Assembly (NCBI GenBank): GCA_035690725.1
Contig: DASSKF010000247.1
Span: forward strand, 1-31,238
Direction of reading: 5' to 3'
Length of the DNA: 31,238 nt
DNA from: DASSKF01 sp035690725
Lineage (GTDB): Bacteria > Actinomycetota > Actinomycetes > Actinomycetales > Dermatophilaceae
A program made the translations under genes and the position numbers. Shown piece after piece: positions 22,955-30,592 of this stretch; position 1 is the stretch's first letter, and the number at the start of each line of letters is the position of its first letter. Below the pieces are notes generated by a model. It had not been told where the DNA came from, ran no database searches, and saw only the letters and a list, made by a program, of their open reading frames with translations.

Positions 22955-24538
22955 GTGCCGGATGACCGGAGAACCTCGGCACGGGACTCGCGAGTCCGGC
23001 TCGCCGACCTCGTGGGCGTGCTGTCGCTGGCGGTGGACCTGGGCGTCGGCCAGCCGATGGAGCACGTGGCCCGGTCCTGCCGGCTCGCCTGGCGCCTGGG
23101 CGACCACATCGGTCTGGCCGAGCGCGAGCGGGTGTCGCTGTACTACGTCGCCATGCTCGGCTGGGTGGGCTGCATCGCCGACAGCCCGCGCGCGACCCAG
23201 TGGTTCGGCGACGACATCGAGTACCGCGCCGGTGTCTACGACCTGGACATGAAGCCGCTGCCCTTCCTGGGCTACCTGCTGCGTCACGCCGGCGCCGGCC
23301 AGCCGCCCCTGCAGCGTGCGGCCAAGGGAGCGCTGGTGCTCGCTGACGGCGGGCGTGGTGTGCAGGACTCCCTGCGCACGCACTGCCAGGTGTCCTCGAC
23401 CATCGCGGCCCGGCTCGGGCTCGGCGAGGACGTGACCGGTCCGCTGAGCCAGATCTTCGCCCGGTGGGACGGCAAGGGGCTGCCCGCCCGGCTGGGCGGC
23501 ACCGCGATCGCGCTGACCGTGCGGCTCTGGCAGCTGTCCGACGTGGTGGAGGTGCACCACCACCGCGCCGGCGTCCGCGCGGCCGTCGACGTCGCGAGGG
23601 CTCGACGCGGTGGGCAGTTCGACCCGCACCTGGTCGACGTCTTCGTCGAGCACGCCGCCGAGCTGCTCGAACCGGGAGAGGGCGACGCCAGCTGGACCGA
23701 CCTGGTGGCGGCCGAGCCGGCCCTGCGGGTCAGCCTCACCGAGGGGGAGCTGGACCGCACGCTGGAGGTGTTCGCCGACTACGCCGACGTGAAGTCGCCC
23801 TACCTGCGCGGGCACTCACGTGGCGTGGCCGTGCTGGCTGCGGCCGCCGGAGAGCGCCTGGGCCTCGACCAGGAGGAGGTCGTGCGCCTGCGTCGCGCCG
23901 CCCTGCTGCACGACCTGGGCCGCACCGGCGTGCCGAACACCATCTGGGACAAGGCCGGGCCCCTGAGCGCTGGTGAGCGCGAGCGCCTGCGCCTGCACGC
24001 CTACTACACCGAACGGATGCTCTGCCGTCCGCCGATCCCGCCCGAGGTGGGAACGCTGGCGGCGGCGGCCCACGAGCGGCTCGACGGGTCCGGCTACCAC
24101 CGCGGGCTCAGCGGAGAGGCGCTGTCGATGCCGGCTCGGGTGCTGGCGGCGGCGAACTGCTTTCACGCGATGCTCGAGCCCCGACCGCACCGGCCGATGA
24201 GGACCCGGTCCGAGGCGGTGCAGGTCCTCGAGGAGGAGTCCCGCGCCGGCCGCCTCGATGCCACCGCCGTCGACGCGGTGCTCGCGTGCGCCGGCCACCG
24301 CGCCCGCCGGCCTCCCCGGGGTCCGGCAGGTCTCACGCCCCGGGAGGTCGAGGTGCTCGCCCTGCTCGCCCGGGGAGCCACCAACCGGCAGATCGGCCGG
24401 CGGCTGGGCATCGCCCCGAACACCGTGGGCAAGCACCTGGAGCACGCCTACGCCAAGACGGGCGTGTCCGGCCGGGCGGCGGCGACCCTGTTCGCCATGC
24501 AGCACGGCTTGGTGCGGACGCTCGACCGCGACACGTGA
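22955..24538 (+). CDS. HD-GYP-like phosphohydrolase fused to a LuxR-type DNA-binding domain
   Basis: The 527-residue protein has two related halves and an HTH. Residues about 20-240 look like a degenerate HD-GYP module: ARWDGKGLPARLGGTAIAL (170-188) parallels the HERxDGxGYP motif but lacks its His. Residues 275-445 form a second module with GHSRGVA, LLHDLGRTGVPNTIW (HD at 319-320) and HERLDGSGYHRGL (373-385). Residues 460-520 are a GerE/LuxR HTH (LTPREVEVLALLARGATNRQIGRRLGIAPNTVGKHLEHAY). HD-GYP domains usually degrade cyclic di-GMP, so this may be a regulator that senses or cleaves a cyclic nucleotide; that is inference. GTG 22955 is chosen because it follows a promoter -10 at leaderless distance; the preceding open frame is not conserved-looking. 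Confidence 0.87.
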   Translation: MPDDRRTSARDSRVRLADLVGVLSLAVDLGVGQPMEHVARSCRLAWRLGDHIGLAERERVSLYYVAMLGWVGCIADSPRATQWFGDDIEYRAGVYDLDMKPLPFLGYLLRHAGAGQPPLQRAAKGALVLADGGRGVQDSLRTHCQVSSTIAARLGLGEDVTGPLSQIFARWDGKGLPARLGGTAIALTVRLWQLSDVVEVHHHRAGVRAAVDVARARRGGQFDPHLVDVFVEHAAELLEPGEGDASWTDLVAAEPALRVSLTEGELDRTLEVFADYADVKSPYLRGHSRGVAVLAAAAGERLGLDQEEVVRLRRAALLHDLGRTGVPNTIWDKAGPLSAGERERLRLHAYYTERMLCRPPIPPEVGTLAAAAHERLDGSGYHRGLSGEALSMPARVLAAANCFHAMLEPRPHRPMRTRSEAVQVLEEESRAGRLDATAVDAVLACAGHRARRPPRGPAGLTPREVEVLALLARGATNRQIGRRLGIAPNTVGKHLEHAYAKTGVSGRAAATLFAMQHGLVRTLDRDT

Positions 24539-24540
24539 CT

Positions 24541-24554
24541 GGGGCAAATGCCCC
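24541..24554. promoter_or_regulatory. 14-bp palindrome resembling a DosR-type box
   Basis: GGGGCAAATGCCCC lies two bases after the HD-GYP/LuxR stop, with T and A extending the arms to seven bases. It has the GGG-N8-CCC form of DosR boxes, although the half-site is GGGGC instead of GGGAC. It is about 85 bp before the DUF4242 start. Confidence 0.4.
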
Positions 24555-24594
24555 ATGACGGCGGGTTCTCGGAGCCGCCACGGTGGTGTGGTCC

Positions 24595-24617
24595 CGGGCG
24601 GTGACCGTCACCGCCCG
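24595..24617. promoter_or_regulatory. 23-bp perfect palindrome before the DUF4242-cupin operon
   Basis: The arms are 11 bp around a single central C, with core GGTGACCGTCACC. The element ends directly before the Shine-Dalgarno GGAGAAGGAG. It could be an operator for a dimeric repressor, or in RNA a stem next to the ribosome binding site. Its position just downstream of the LuxR-fusion gene makes that protein one candidate ligand. Confidence 0.55.
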
Positions 24618-24638
24618 CAGGAGAAGGAGATGGGGACC

Positions 24639-24917
24639 ATGCCCAAGTACGTGATCGAGCGCACCGTGCCGGGTGCCGGGCGCATGGACGCCGCGGCGCT
24701 CCACGGGATGGCGGCGAGCTCCAACGCCGCCCTGGCCGCGACGGACGGCAACATCCAGTGGGTGCACAGCTACGTCACGCAGGACCGGCTGTTCTGTGTG
24801 TACAACGCCGACAGCCCCGACCTGGTCCGCGAGCACGCGAGGATCGGGGACTTCCCGTGCGACCGGATCAACGAGGTCGCTGCGGTGATCGACCCGGTGA
24901 CGGGGGAGGAGCGCTGA
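24639..24917 (+). CDS. DUF4242 (SCO4226-like nickel-binding) small protein
   Basis: The 92-residue protein is a single DUF4242 ferredoxin-like fold; the Streptomyces member SCO4226 is described as nickel-binding. Family features seen are MPKYVIERTVPGAG, WVHSYVTQDRLFCVYNADSPDLVREHARIGDFPCDRINEV, with H43, C53, H66 and C74 as possible metal or redox residues. It is cytosolic. I chose ATG 24639 (MPKYV) as in relatives; AAGGAG lies nine bases before it. ATG 24630, three codons earlier, has GGAG at six bases and is also possible. One base separates its stop from the ATG of the cupin gene, so the two form an operon. Two palindromes lie upstream. Confidence 0.88.
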   Translation: MPKYVIERTVPGAGRMDAAALHGMAASSNAALAATDGNIQWVHSYVTQDRLFCVYNADSPDLVREHARIGDFPCDRINEVAAVIDPVTGEER

Positions 24918-24918
24918 C

Positions 24919-25296
24919 ATGGAGACCGCGCTGCGCAGCCCGTCGGCGGCGCTCGAGGCGGCGAGCCTGGACGAGCCGCACGAGGTCAGGCGCTTCCCCC
25001 GGGGCCACATGGAGGTCGTCCGCGTCTGCGGCCACGCGGTCGCCCGCGTGACCTTCGCACCAGGCTGGCGGTGGTCCGCCGACGTGCGACCGGCGGCGGG
25101 GACCCGGTCGTGCGAGGTCACCCACACCGGTGTCGTCCTCGCGGGCCGGCTCGCGGTTCGGATGGACGACGGCATCGAAGCGGTCGCCGGGCCCGGAGAC
25201 GTCGTCCGGGTGCCACCCGGGCACGACGGCTGGGTGGTCGGCGACGACGCCTGCGTGATGCTCGACTGGACCGGCGCCGACGACTACGCACGGTGA
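24919..25296 (+). CDS. Cupin-domain protein
   Basis: The 125-residue protein is one small cupin barrel: FAPGWRWSADVRPAAGTRSCEVTHTGVVLAGRLAVRMDDG followed by AGPGDVVRVPPGHDGWVVGDDACVMLDW. The first motif has Trp, Ser and Cys where two His of a typical metal site would be, while H75 and the His of PPGHDGW remain, so metal binding is uncertain. Cupins of this kind with the TGVVLAGRLAVRM pattern are common next to stress genes in actinobacteria. The ATG is one base after the DUF4242 stop. Its stop lies 90 bp before the stop of the convergent LuxR-family gene; I see no convincing terminator there. Confidence 0.85.
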   Translation: METALRSPSAALEAASLDEPHEVRRFPRGHMEVVRVCGHAVARVTFAPGWRWSADVRPAAGTRSCEVTHTGVVLAGRLAVRMDDGIEAVAGPGDVVRVPPGHDGWVVGDDACVMLDWTGADDYAR

Positions 25297-25386
25297 GCGG
25301 CGGGCCGGGCACGCCGTCGGACGGTGGCGCCCCGGTCGAGGTCGCGGGCCAGCCGACGAGGGCGCCGGACGCCCGGACCGGCGGGA

Positions 25387-28300
25387 CTACCTCTCGAGCA
25401 GGCCCTGCTCACGTGCCACGGCGGCAGCCTCGGTGCGGCCGCGAGCGCCCAGCTTCGCCAGGACGTTGGAGACGTGCACGCTGACCGTCTTGGGGCTGAT
25501 GAACAGCTGCCGGGCGATCTGGCCGTTGCTCCGGCCCTGCGCGACGAGCGCGAGGATCTCGCGTTCCCGAGCGGTCAGCTCGGGCGCGGACGCGCCGACA
25601 CGGGCGCCACGGCGTGCGACGGCCGCCACGCCGAAGGAGCGCAGCTCGGCCAGCAGCGGGTCGGCACCGAGCCGGTGCGCGGTGGCGCGTGCCTCGTCGC
25701 CGGCCTCCCGCGCACCGGCGGTGTCCCCCGAAGCGCGCAGCACGGCGGCCAGCCGGGCCTGGGAGCGGGCTCGCTCGAACACGTTGGGGTAGCCGGTGAA
25801 CCGGTCGACACTGTCCCGCCACGCCTCGACGAGCTCCGGCTCCGCGGGGGTGTCGACGCCGGCGACCCATCGCAGCCGGAGCCACTCGGCCTCCAGCCGG
25901 GCCAGCCAGGCCGCAGACTCGGCACCGAGCTCCGTGGGCGCCGGCGCCTCGGCCATCTCGGGGACCGTCACGGCGTCGATCCGGGGCTCGGGCCGGGTCC
26001 GGGCCGTCTCTGCCGACTCCCGTCCGGCCTGCCACAGCCGACGGCCCTGCTCCACGAGCTCGGCGCGCCGGTCGGTCGGCGCCGTGGCCGCTGCCGTGGT
26101 GAGGTGGGCCAGCAGGAGGGACGACAGGCGGAGCCGGGCCTCGAAGCGCGGCCGCCACTGCCGCTCGAGCAGGGTCACCACCTCGTCGTGGACGGCGATC
26201 GCCGCCTCGAGGTCGCCGGTGGCCCCGTGCAGGTCGATCATCGCCCCGGCCGAGACGATGCCGATGAAGCCGTCCGTCTCCCACCACCCGCGCACGTCGG
26301 AAAGGCGGGCGATCGCCAGCCGGTCGCCCCGTCCGGCGGCGACCGGCAGGCGCACCGCCTCGAGCATGGCGCGCGCCACCGGCGGTGGGGACTGGCCGGT
26401 CACGTCCGTGGTGGCCACCGCCCGGTCCCACTCCCCCGCCTCGTACGCAACCTGAGCGGCGCGCACCCGCGACTCCACGGCATACGGCACCCAGGGCTGA
26501 CCCAGCTGGCGCCCGCGCTCGGCCGCCCGGTCGAAGACCGCCAGCGCGGACGCGAAGTCGCCCTGCTGGTGGTGCAGGATCGCCAGGTAGTGCATGCTGC
26601 GCAGCTCGACCTGGTGGTGTCGGTCGTGGCTCTCGCTGATGAGCTGTTCGTAGGCCCGGCGAGCCTCCTCGGGGTCGGTCCGGGAGCGCATCTTCGCGAT
26701 GACGGCGTGCAGCTCCGCGGTGACCCGGTCACCCCCGCTGCCGGCCACGCGCCGGGCCGCCTCGCGGGCCTCGGCCGCCCAGCGCAGGGCCTCCTCGTCC
26801 CGGCCGCGGTCGACCAGCGCCTGCACGTGCGCGAGCAGCGCACGAGCACGCACGAGCGTCGGCGGGTCCGGTGGGACGAGGGTGATGGCCTCCTGCGTCG
26901 CGGCGAGCAGGTCGTCGTCGACGTCGAGCACCCGCGCGGCGTCGGCGAACGCGGCGAGCACGGCGGCCCGCTCCTCCCCCCCGGTGACCTCCGGGCAGCC
27001 CAGCGCCTCCTTCAGCAGGGCCACGGCCTGGTGTGACCGGCCGGCGGCCACGGCCGCCTCCGCGGCCCGGATGGTCAGGTCCGCGCGGCCCACCTGCAGA
27101 CCGTCGGGGTCCGTGCGTACCGCGCTCGAGTCGAGCAGCTCGAGTGCGTGCTCGTAGTGCCGCAGTGCCTCGTCGGGACCACCGACCGCGATGGCCTCGT
27201 CGCCCGCGCGGATGCTCGCCCTCAGTGCCGTGCGCTCGTCCCGAGCGCCCTTCGCGTGCCGGGCGAGCTCGGCGGCCGCTCCCGCACGGCTCGCCTCGCG
27301 GAACGCCTCGACGTATGCCGCGTGGATCCGCACCCGCTCCCCCGGCAGCAGGTCGTCGTAGACCGCCTCGCGCAGCATCGCGTGGCGGAAGGTGTAGCCA
27401 GTGTCCGTCGGGACGAGCACGTTCGCGTCAACCGCGGTCCGGGCGGCGTCGTCGAGCTCGGCGGCAGTGAGCCGGGCGACCTGCTGCAGCAGCTCGTGGG
27501 GAACCGAACGGCCGGCAGCCGAGGCGACGCGCACGAGCTCGCGGGCGCCGGGGTCGAGCTGGTCGACCCGCACCAGCAGCAGGCGGGAGAGGTCCTCGGG
27601 GATGCCACCGCGGGCGAGGGTGGCGGCGGCGACCAGCTCCTCGGCGAAGAACGCGTTGCCCTCGGCGCGGGCGACGACGGCGCGCACGGCCCGGTCCGGG
27701 AGGTCGTCGCTGCTGTGGTCGTCGCTGCGCAGGAGGCGGACCAGCTCGGCGACGTCCTCGTCGGCGAGCGGCCCCAGGTCGAGCCGGGCGACCCCGGCAA
27801 GGCGGCTCCAGGCGGCGACCATCGGCCGCAGCGGGTGGCGGCGGTGCAGGTCCTCGGCGCGGTAGGAGGCGGCCACCACCACGCGCTCCCCCAGGCCACG
27901 CCCCAGGAGGTAGCCGACCAGGTCGCGGGTGGACATGTCGGCCCAGTGCAGGTCCTCCAGGACCAGCAGCACCGGTGTGTCCTCGGCCAGGGCGTCGAGC
28001 GCCGCCCGGACCGTCTCGAACAGCGCGGCCCGGTCGATGTGGTCACCGGCCGCGGCCGACGGTGACGCACCGGGCAGGATCCGCTCGAGCAGTGGCTGCC
28101 GCGCGAGCAGGTCGTCCAGGACCTCCGGGGAGCCGGTCCGCAGCCGCCCGAACACCTCTCGGAACGGCAGGTAGGACAGGCCCTGGTCGGCCAGGTCGAG
28201 GCAGTGCCCGACGAGCACCTGCCACCCGGCGCACCCCGCCCGCTCCGACAGCTCTGCGAGCAGTCGGGTCTTGCCGATGCCGGCGTCCCCGGAGAGGAGC

Positions 28301-28497
28301 ACGCCGAGTGTGGAGGACCGCCCGGCCGGGCTGGCGGCGGGCACGGCCGCGGGCTGCTCGGGGTCCAGCCCGAGCAGCCCGAGGAGCCGGTCGAGCTCGT
28401 CGGACCGGCCCAGCAGCGGCGTCCCGGCGGATGTCTGCGGCACAAGGGCCATCATGGCCGATGCCGCCGACAGCCGGAACGCCGTCGTGGCGGTCAT
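25387..28497 (-). CDS. Large ATP-binding LuxR-family (LAL) transcriptional regulator
   Basis: The 1036-residue protein has an N-terminal AAA/NTPase domain with Walker A GDAGIGKT (70-77) and Walker B VLLVLEDLHWAD (176-187). A long helical repeat region of TPR type follows (about 400-930: LAEGNAFFAEELVAAATL, RAYEQLISESHDRHHQVELRSMHYLAILHHQQGDFASALAVF). A C-terminal LuxR HTH reads LTAREREILALVAQGRSNGQIARQLFISPKTVSVHVSNVLAKLG. LAL/MalT-type proteins activate transcription after ligand and ATP binding; the ligand and targets here are unknown. The ATG 28497 overlaps the stop of the small upstream gene as ATGA, which fixes the start; the longer open frame upstream is not supported. Confidence 0.92.
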   Translation of the reverse strand: MTATTAFRLSAASAMMALVPQTSAGTPLLGRSDELDRLLGLLGLDPEQPAAVPAASPAGRSSTLGVLLSGDAGIGKTRLLAELSERAGCAGWQVLVGHCLDLADQGLSYLPFREVFGRLRTGSPEVLDDLLARQPLLERILPGASPSAAAGDHIDRAALFETVRAALDALAEDTPVLLVLEDLHWADMSTRDLVGYLLGRGLGERVVVAASYRAEDLHRRHPLRPMVAAWSRLAGVARLDLGPLADEDVAELVRLLRSDDHSSDDLPDRAVRAVVARAEGNAFFAEELVAAATLARGGIPEDLSRLLLVRVDQLDPGARELVRVASAAGRSVPHELLQQVARLTAAELDDAARTAVDANVLVPTDTGYTFRHAMLREAVYDDLLPGERVRIHAAYVEAFREASRAGAAAELARHAKGARDERTALRASIRAGDEAIAVGGPDEALRHYEHALELLDSSAVRTDPDGLQVGRADLTIRAAEAAVAAGRSHQAVALLKEALGCPEVTGGEERAAVLAAFADAARVLDVDDDLLAATQEAITLVPPDPPTLVRARALLAHVQALVDRGRDEEALRWAAEAREAARRVAGSGGDRVTAELHAVIAKMRSRTDPEEARRAYEQLISESHDRHHQVELRSMHYLAILHHQQGDFASALAVFDRAAERGRQLGQPWVPYAVESRVRAAQVAYEAGEWDRAVATTDVTGQSPPPVARAMLEAVRLPVAAGRGDRLAIARLSDVRGWWETDGFIGIVSAGAMIDLHGATGDLEAAIAVHDEVVTLLERQWRPRFEARLRLSSLLLAHLTTAAATAPTDRRAELVEQGRRLWQAGRESAETARTRPEPRIDAVTVPEMAEAPAPTELGAESAAWLARLEAEWLRLRWVAGVDTPAEPELVEAWRDSVDRFTGYPNVFERARSQARLAAVLRASGDTAGAREAGDEARATAHRLGADPLLAELRSFGVAAVARRGARVGASAPELTAREREILALVAQGRSNGQIARQLFISPKTVSVHVSNVLAKLGARGRTEAAAVAREQGLLER

Positions 28498-28757
28498 GCC
28501 CGCGTGTGCTCGAGGACGCGGGCCTCCGTCGCCGGCGCGGGCTCGCCCGACTCCGCTGCACCGGTCTGCCCGTCGAGCGGGACCGCCGGTGCTTCCGGAC
28601 GGCGCCGGAGCCCGTCGGCCAGCTGGTGCCACCAACGGCCTGCCGCCTCACGGAGCGGGTGTGTCCGCTCGGCTTCCCACCGGCTGTGTGTGGACAGCGC
28701 CCGCTCCATCCGATAGGCGAGCTCGGCGTCGATGAAGATCTTGTCGTTGGACAACAT
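28494..28757 (-). CDS. Small conserved protein translationally coupled to the LAL regulator
   Basis: This 87-residue protein is not one I can name. The N-terminal half is helical (MLSNDKIFIDAELAYRMERALSTHSRW, then LREAAGRWWHQLADGLRRR) and the rest is Pro/Ala/Glu-rich and probably disordered. ATG 28757 follows AAGGA at seven bases. The frame is open upstream of it but carries no further ribosome site. The stop overlaps the ATG of the LAL gene by four bases, so both proteins come from one transcript and may be made in a fixed ratio. There is no signal peptide. Confidence 0.7.
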   Translation of the reverse strand: MLSNDKIFIDAELAYRMERALSTHSRWEAERTHPLREAAGRWWHQLADGLRRRPEAPAVPLDGQTGAAESGEPAPATEARVLEHTRA

Positions 28758-29236
28758 GGTGGTTCCTTCGCGTGGCTCCCACCTGACGGGGTTCCGCCCG
28801 GTGCGTCCGATCCGGACAGGCACCACCGTGCGCGGATGAGGTGTGCCGGCACATCGGCGAAAGGACGTAACCGCGCCGGCTGTGTGCCGGGCCGGGCGGG
28901 ACCTGAGGTACCTCAGTGCGGCCGTCGCCGCGCGAGTCCCTCAGACGCGGTGGACAGGTCGGCGCGGCTACCGGTCCGGCGGGGTGGGGTGGGCATGTCA
29001 TCGACCTCGGTCACTGGTGCGGGATGTGCCGTCGTCCACAGGTTTCTCGCTTCCGGACCGGTCGTCCACCGAGGCGTGCTCCGCCTGCCAGGCCTCCCAG
29101 ATGTGGGGACGGAGGCGAAGTCGTCGACCACCCGGTCAGTGTGACCTGTCCGCGCGGTCCACGACACCCCCGCCGGTCCTCGCCAGGGCCCACTTCCTCA
29201 GCGGTTGCTCAGGCGCACGCCATACCGTGAGGTGGC
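28758..29236. other. 479-bp intergenic region upstream of the divergent LAL and DUF2252 operons
   Basis: I find no convincing gene. The region holds an imperfect inverted repeat GTCCG-ATC-CGGAC (28805-28817, with GTGC/GCAC flanks), the palindrome at 28903-28916 and GGTCA-GTG-TGACC (29134-29146). Between about 29000 and 29150 the minus strand has short frame-shifted coding-like stretches (VVDDFASVP, then IWEAWQAEHASVDDRSG) that might be remains of a small gene. The AGGTGG before ATG 29237 serves DUF2252. Confidence 0.5.
28903..28916. promoter_or_regulatory. 14-bp perfect palindrome CTGAGGTACCTCAG
   Basis: A perfect palindrome without spacer, 146 bp upstream of the small-protein/LAL operon and 320 bp upstream of DUF2252. 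It has the form of an operator for a dimeric regulator; none is identified. Confidence 0.4.
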
Positions 29237-30577
29237 ATGGCCCCGACCCAGAACCTGCGCACCGACAGCCCGCAGGACCGCCAGCGCCGGATCGTCGACA
29301 GCCTGCTGGACGCGTTCTCCGACCTCATCTCGGCCAACCCCAGCGCCTTTCGCCGGAAGTTCCGCAAGATGGCCGCCGACCCGTTCGCCTTCTACCGCGG
29401 CTCCGCCTGCGTCTTCTACGCCGACGTGGCGCAGCAGGAGGACCGGTGGGCCGACGAGCGAACCAGCCGGGTGTGGATCCAGGGTGACCTGCACGCCGAG
29501 AACTTCGGCACCCACATGAACGGCGACGGGGTGCTCGTGTTCGACGTGAACGACTTCGACGAGGCCTACGTCGGCCACTTCACCTGGGACATCCGGCGGT
29601 TCGCCGCCAGCACGGCCCTGCTCGGGTTCCGGAAGGCGTTCTCCGACAGCACGATCGAGGAGATGATCCGCACCTACGCGCGGTCCTACCTGGCTCAGGT
29701 GCGACGCTTCGCAGAGACCGATCACGACCACGAGTTCGGCCTCACCCTCGCCTCCACCGACGGGCTCCTGCACGACGTCCTGCAGACCACGCGGCTCAGG
29801 ACCCGGGTGGACCTCCTCGACGCGATCACCGAGGTCAACGACTACGAACGGGAGTTCCGGGACGCACCCGGCACCCGGAGGCTCGAGCCGGCCGAGCGGA
29901 CGGCCGTCGAGGAGGCGTTCCACGCCTACACCGAGACCATTCCCTCCGGGCGACGGACGGTGCGGGACAGCAGCTTCGTGGTCAAGGACGTCGTGGGGCG
30001 CACGGGGTTCGGGATCGGGAGTGCCGGCCTCCCGGCATACAACGTGCTCATCGAGGGCAACACGCAGGCGCTCGAGAACGACGTGATCCTGTCGATCAAG
30101 CAGGGCAACGTCGCCGCACCGAGCCGTGTGGTCACGGACGCGTCGATCCGCGACTACTTCCGCCACAGCGGGCACCGCACCGCGGTCTCCCAGCGCGCCC
30201 TGCAGGCGGCTGCCGACCCGTGGCTCGGGTGGTGCGAGCTGGACGGCGTCGGACAGGTGGTGCAGGAGCTGTCGCCCTACTCCGCGGACATCGACTGGGA
30301 CCAGCTGACCGAGCCCGACGAGATCCTGCCGCTGCTGGAGTCGCTGGGGCAGGCGACGGCCAAGGTGCACTGCGTCTCCGACGCGGACAGCGAGCAGACC
30401 CTCGTGGACTTCCAGACCGAGGAGGCCATCGTCGCCGCCGTCGGCGACCGGGACGAGGAGTTCGTCGGCGACCTGGTGGAGTTCGGCACCAGCTACGGCG
30501 AGCTGGTCCGCGACGACTACCGGCTGTTCGTCGACGCCTTCCGCAACGGCATGATCCCCGGCGTGGGTGAGGTCTGA
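29237..30577 (+). CDS. DUF2252 family protein (kinase-like fold)
   Basis: The 446-residue protein is a full-length DUF2252 member. Motifs shared with aminoglycoside-phosphotransferase-like enzymes are WIQGDLHAENFGTHMNGDG (80-98), the catalytic-loop type GDxHxxNxG, and VFDVNDFDEAYVGHFTWDIRRFAAS (101-125), the metal-binding D-x-N-D-F-D block. RDSSFVVKDVVGRTGFGIGSAGLPAYNVLIEG and VVQELSPYSADIDW are further conserved segments. The family is widespread in actinobacteria; the phosphate acceptor, if any, is unknown. ATG 29237 follows AGGTGG. Its stop is 15 bp from the stop of the convergent citrate-synthase-type gene. Confidence 0.9.
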   Translation: MAPTQNLRTDSPQDRQRRIVDSLLDAFSDLISANPSAFRRKFRKMAADPFAFYRGSACVFYADVAQQEDRWADERTSRVWIQGDLHAENFGTHMNGDGVLVFDVNDFDEAYVGHFTWDIRRFAASTALLGFRKAFSDSTIEEMIRTYARSYLAQVRRFAETDHDHEFGLTLASTDGLLHDVLQTTRLRTRVDLLDAITEVNDYEREFRDAPGTRRLEPAERTAVEEAFHAYTETIPSGRRTVRDSSFVVKDVVGRTGFGIGSAGLPAYNVLIEGNTQALENDVILSIKQGNVAAPSRVVTDASIRDYFRHSGHRTAVSQRALQAAADPWLGWCELDGVGQVVQELSPYSADIDWDQLTEPDEILPLLESLGQATAKVHCVSDADSEQTLVDFQTEEAIVAAVGDRDEEFVGDLVEFGTSYGELVRDDYRLFVDAFRNGMIPGVGEV

Positions 30578-30592
30578 GGACGGGCGCCGTCA

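Noticed and set aside
24258..24629. Longer N-terminus of the DUF4242 protein
   Set aside because: It would lie inside the HD-GYP/LuxR gene in another frame. The family begins at MPKY, and a Shine-Dalgarno precedes that start.
25297..25386. A terminator between the cupin and LAL genes
   Set aside because: Only short GC-rich complementarities occur, no clear stem-loop, so I do not call one.
28498..28635. Longer N-terminus of the LAL regulator
   Set aside because: The extra 46 residues overlap the small upstream gene, and ATG 28497 forms an ATGA junction with its stop.
29205..29228. TTGCTC and TACCGT as a promoter for DUF2252
   Set aside because: The spacing of 12 bp is too short for a sigma-70 type promoter.
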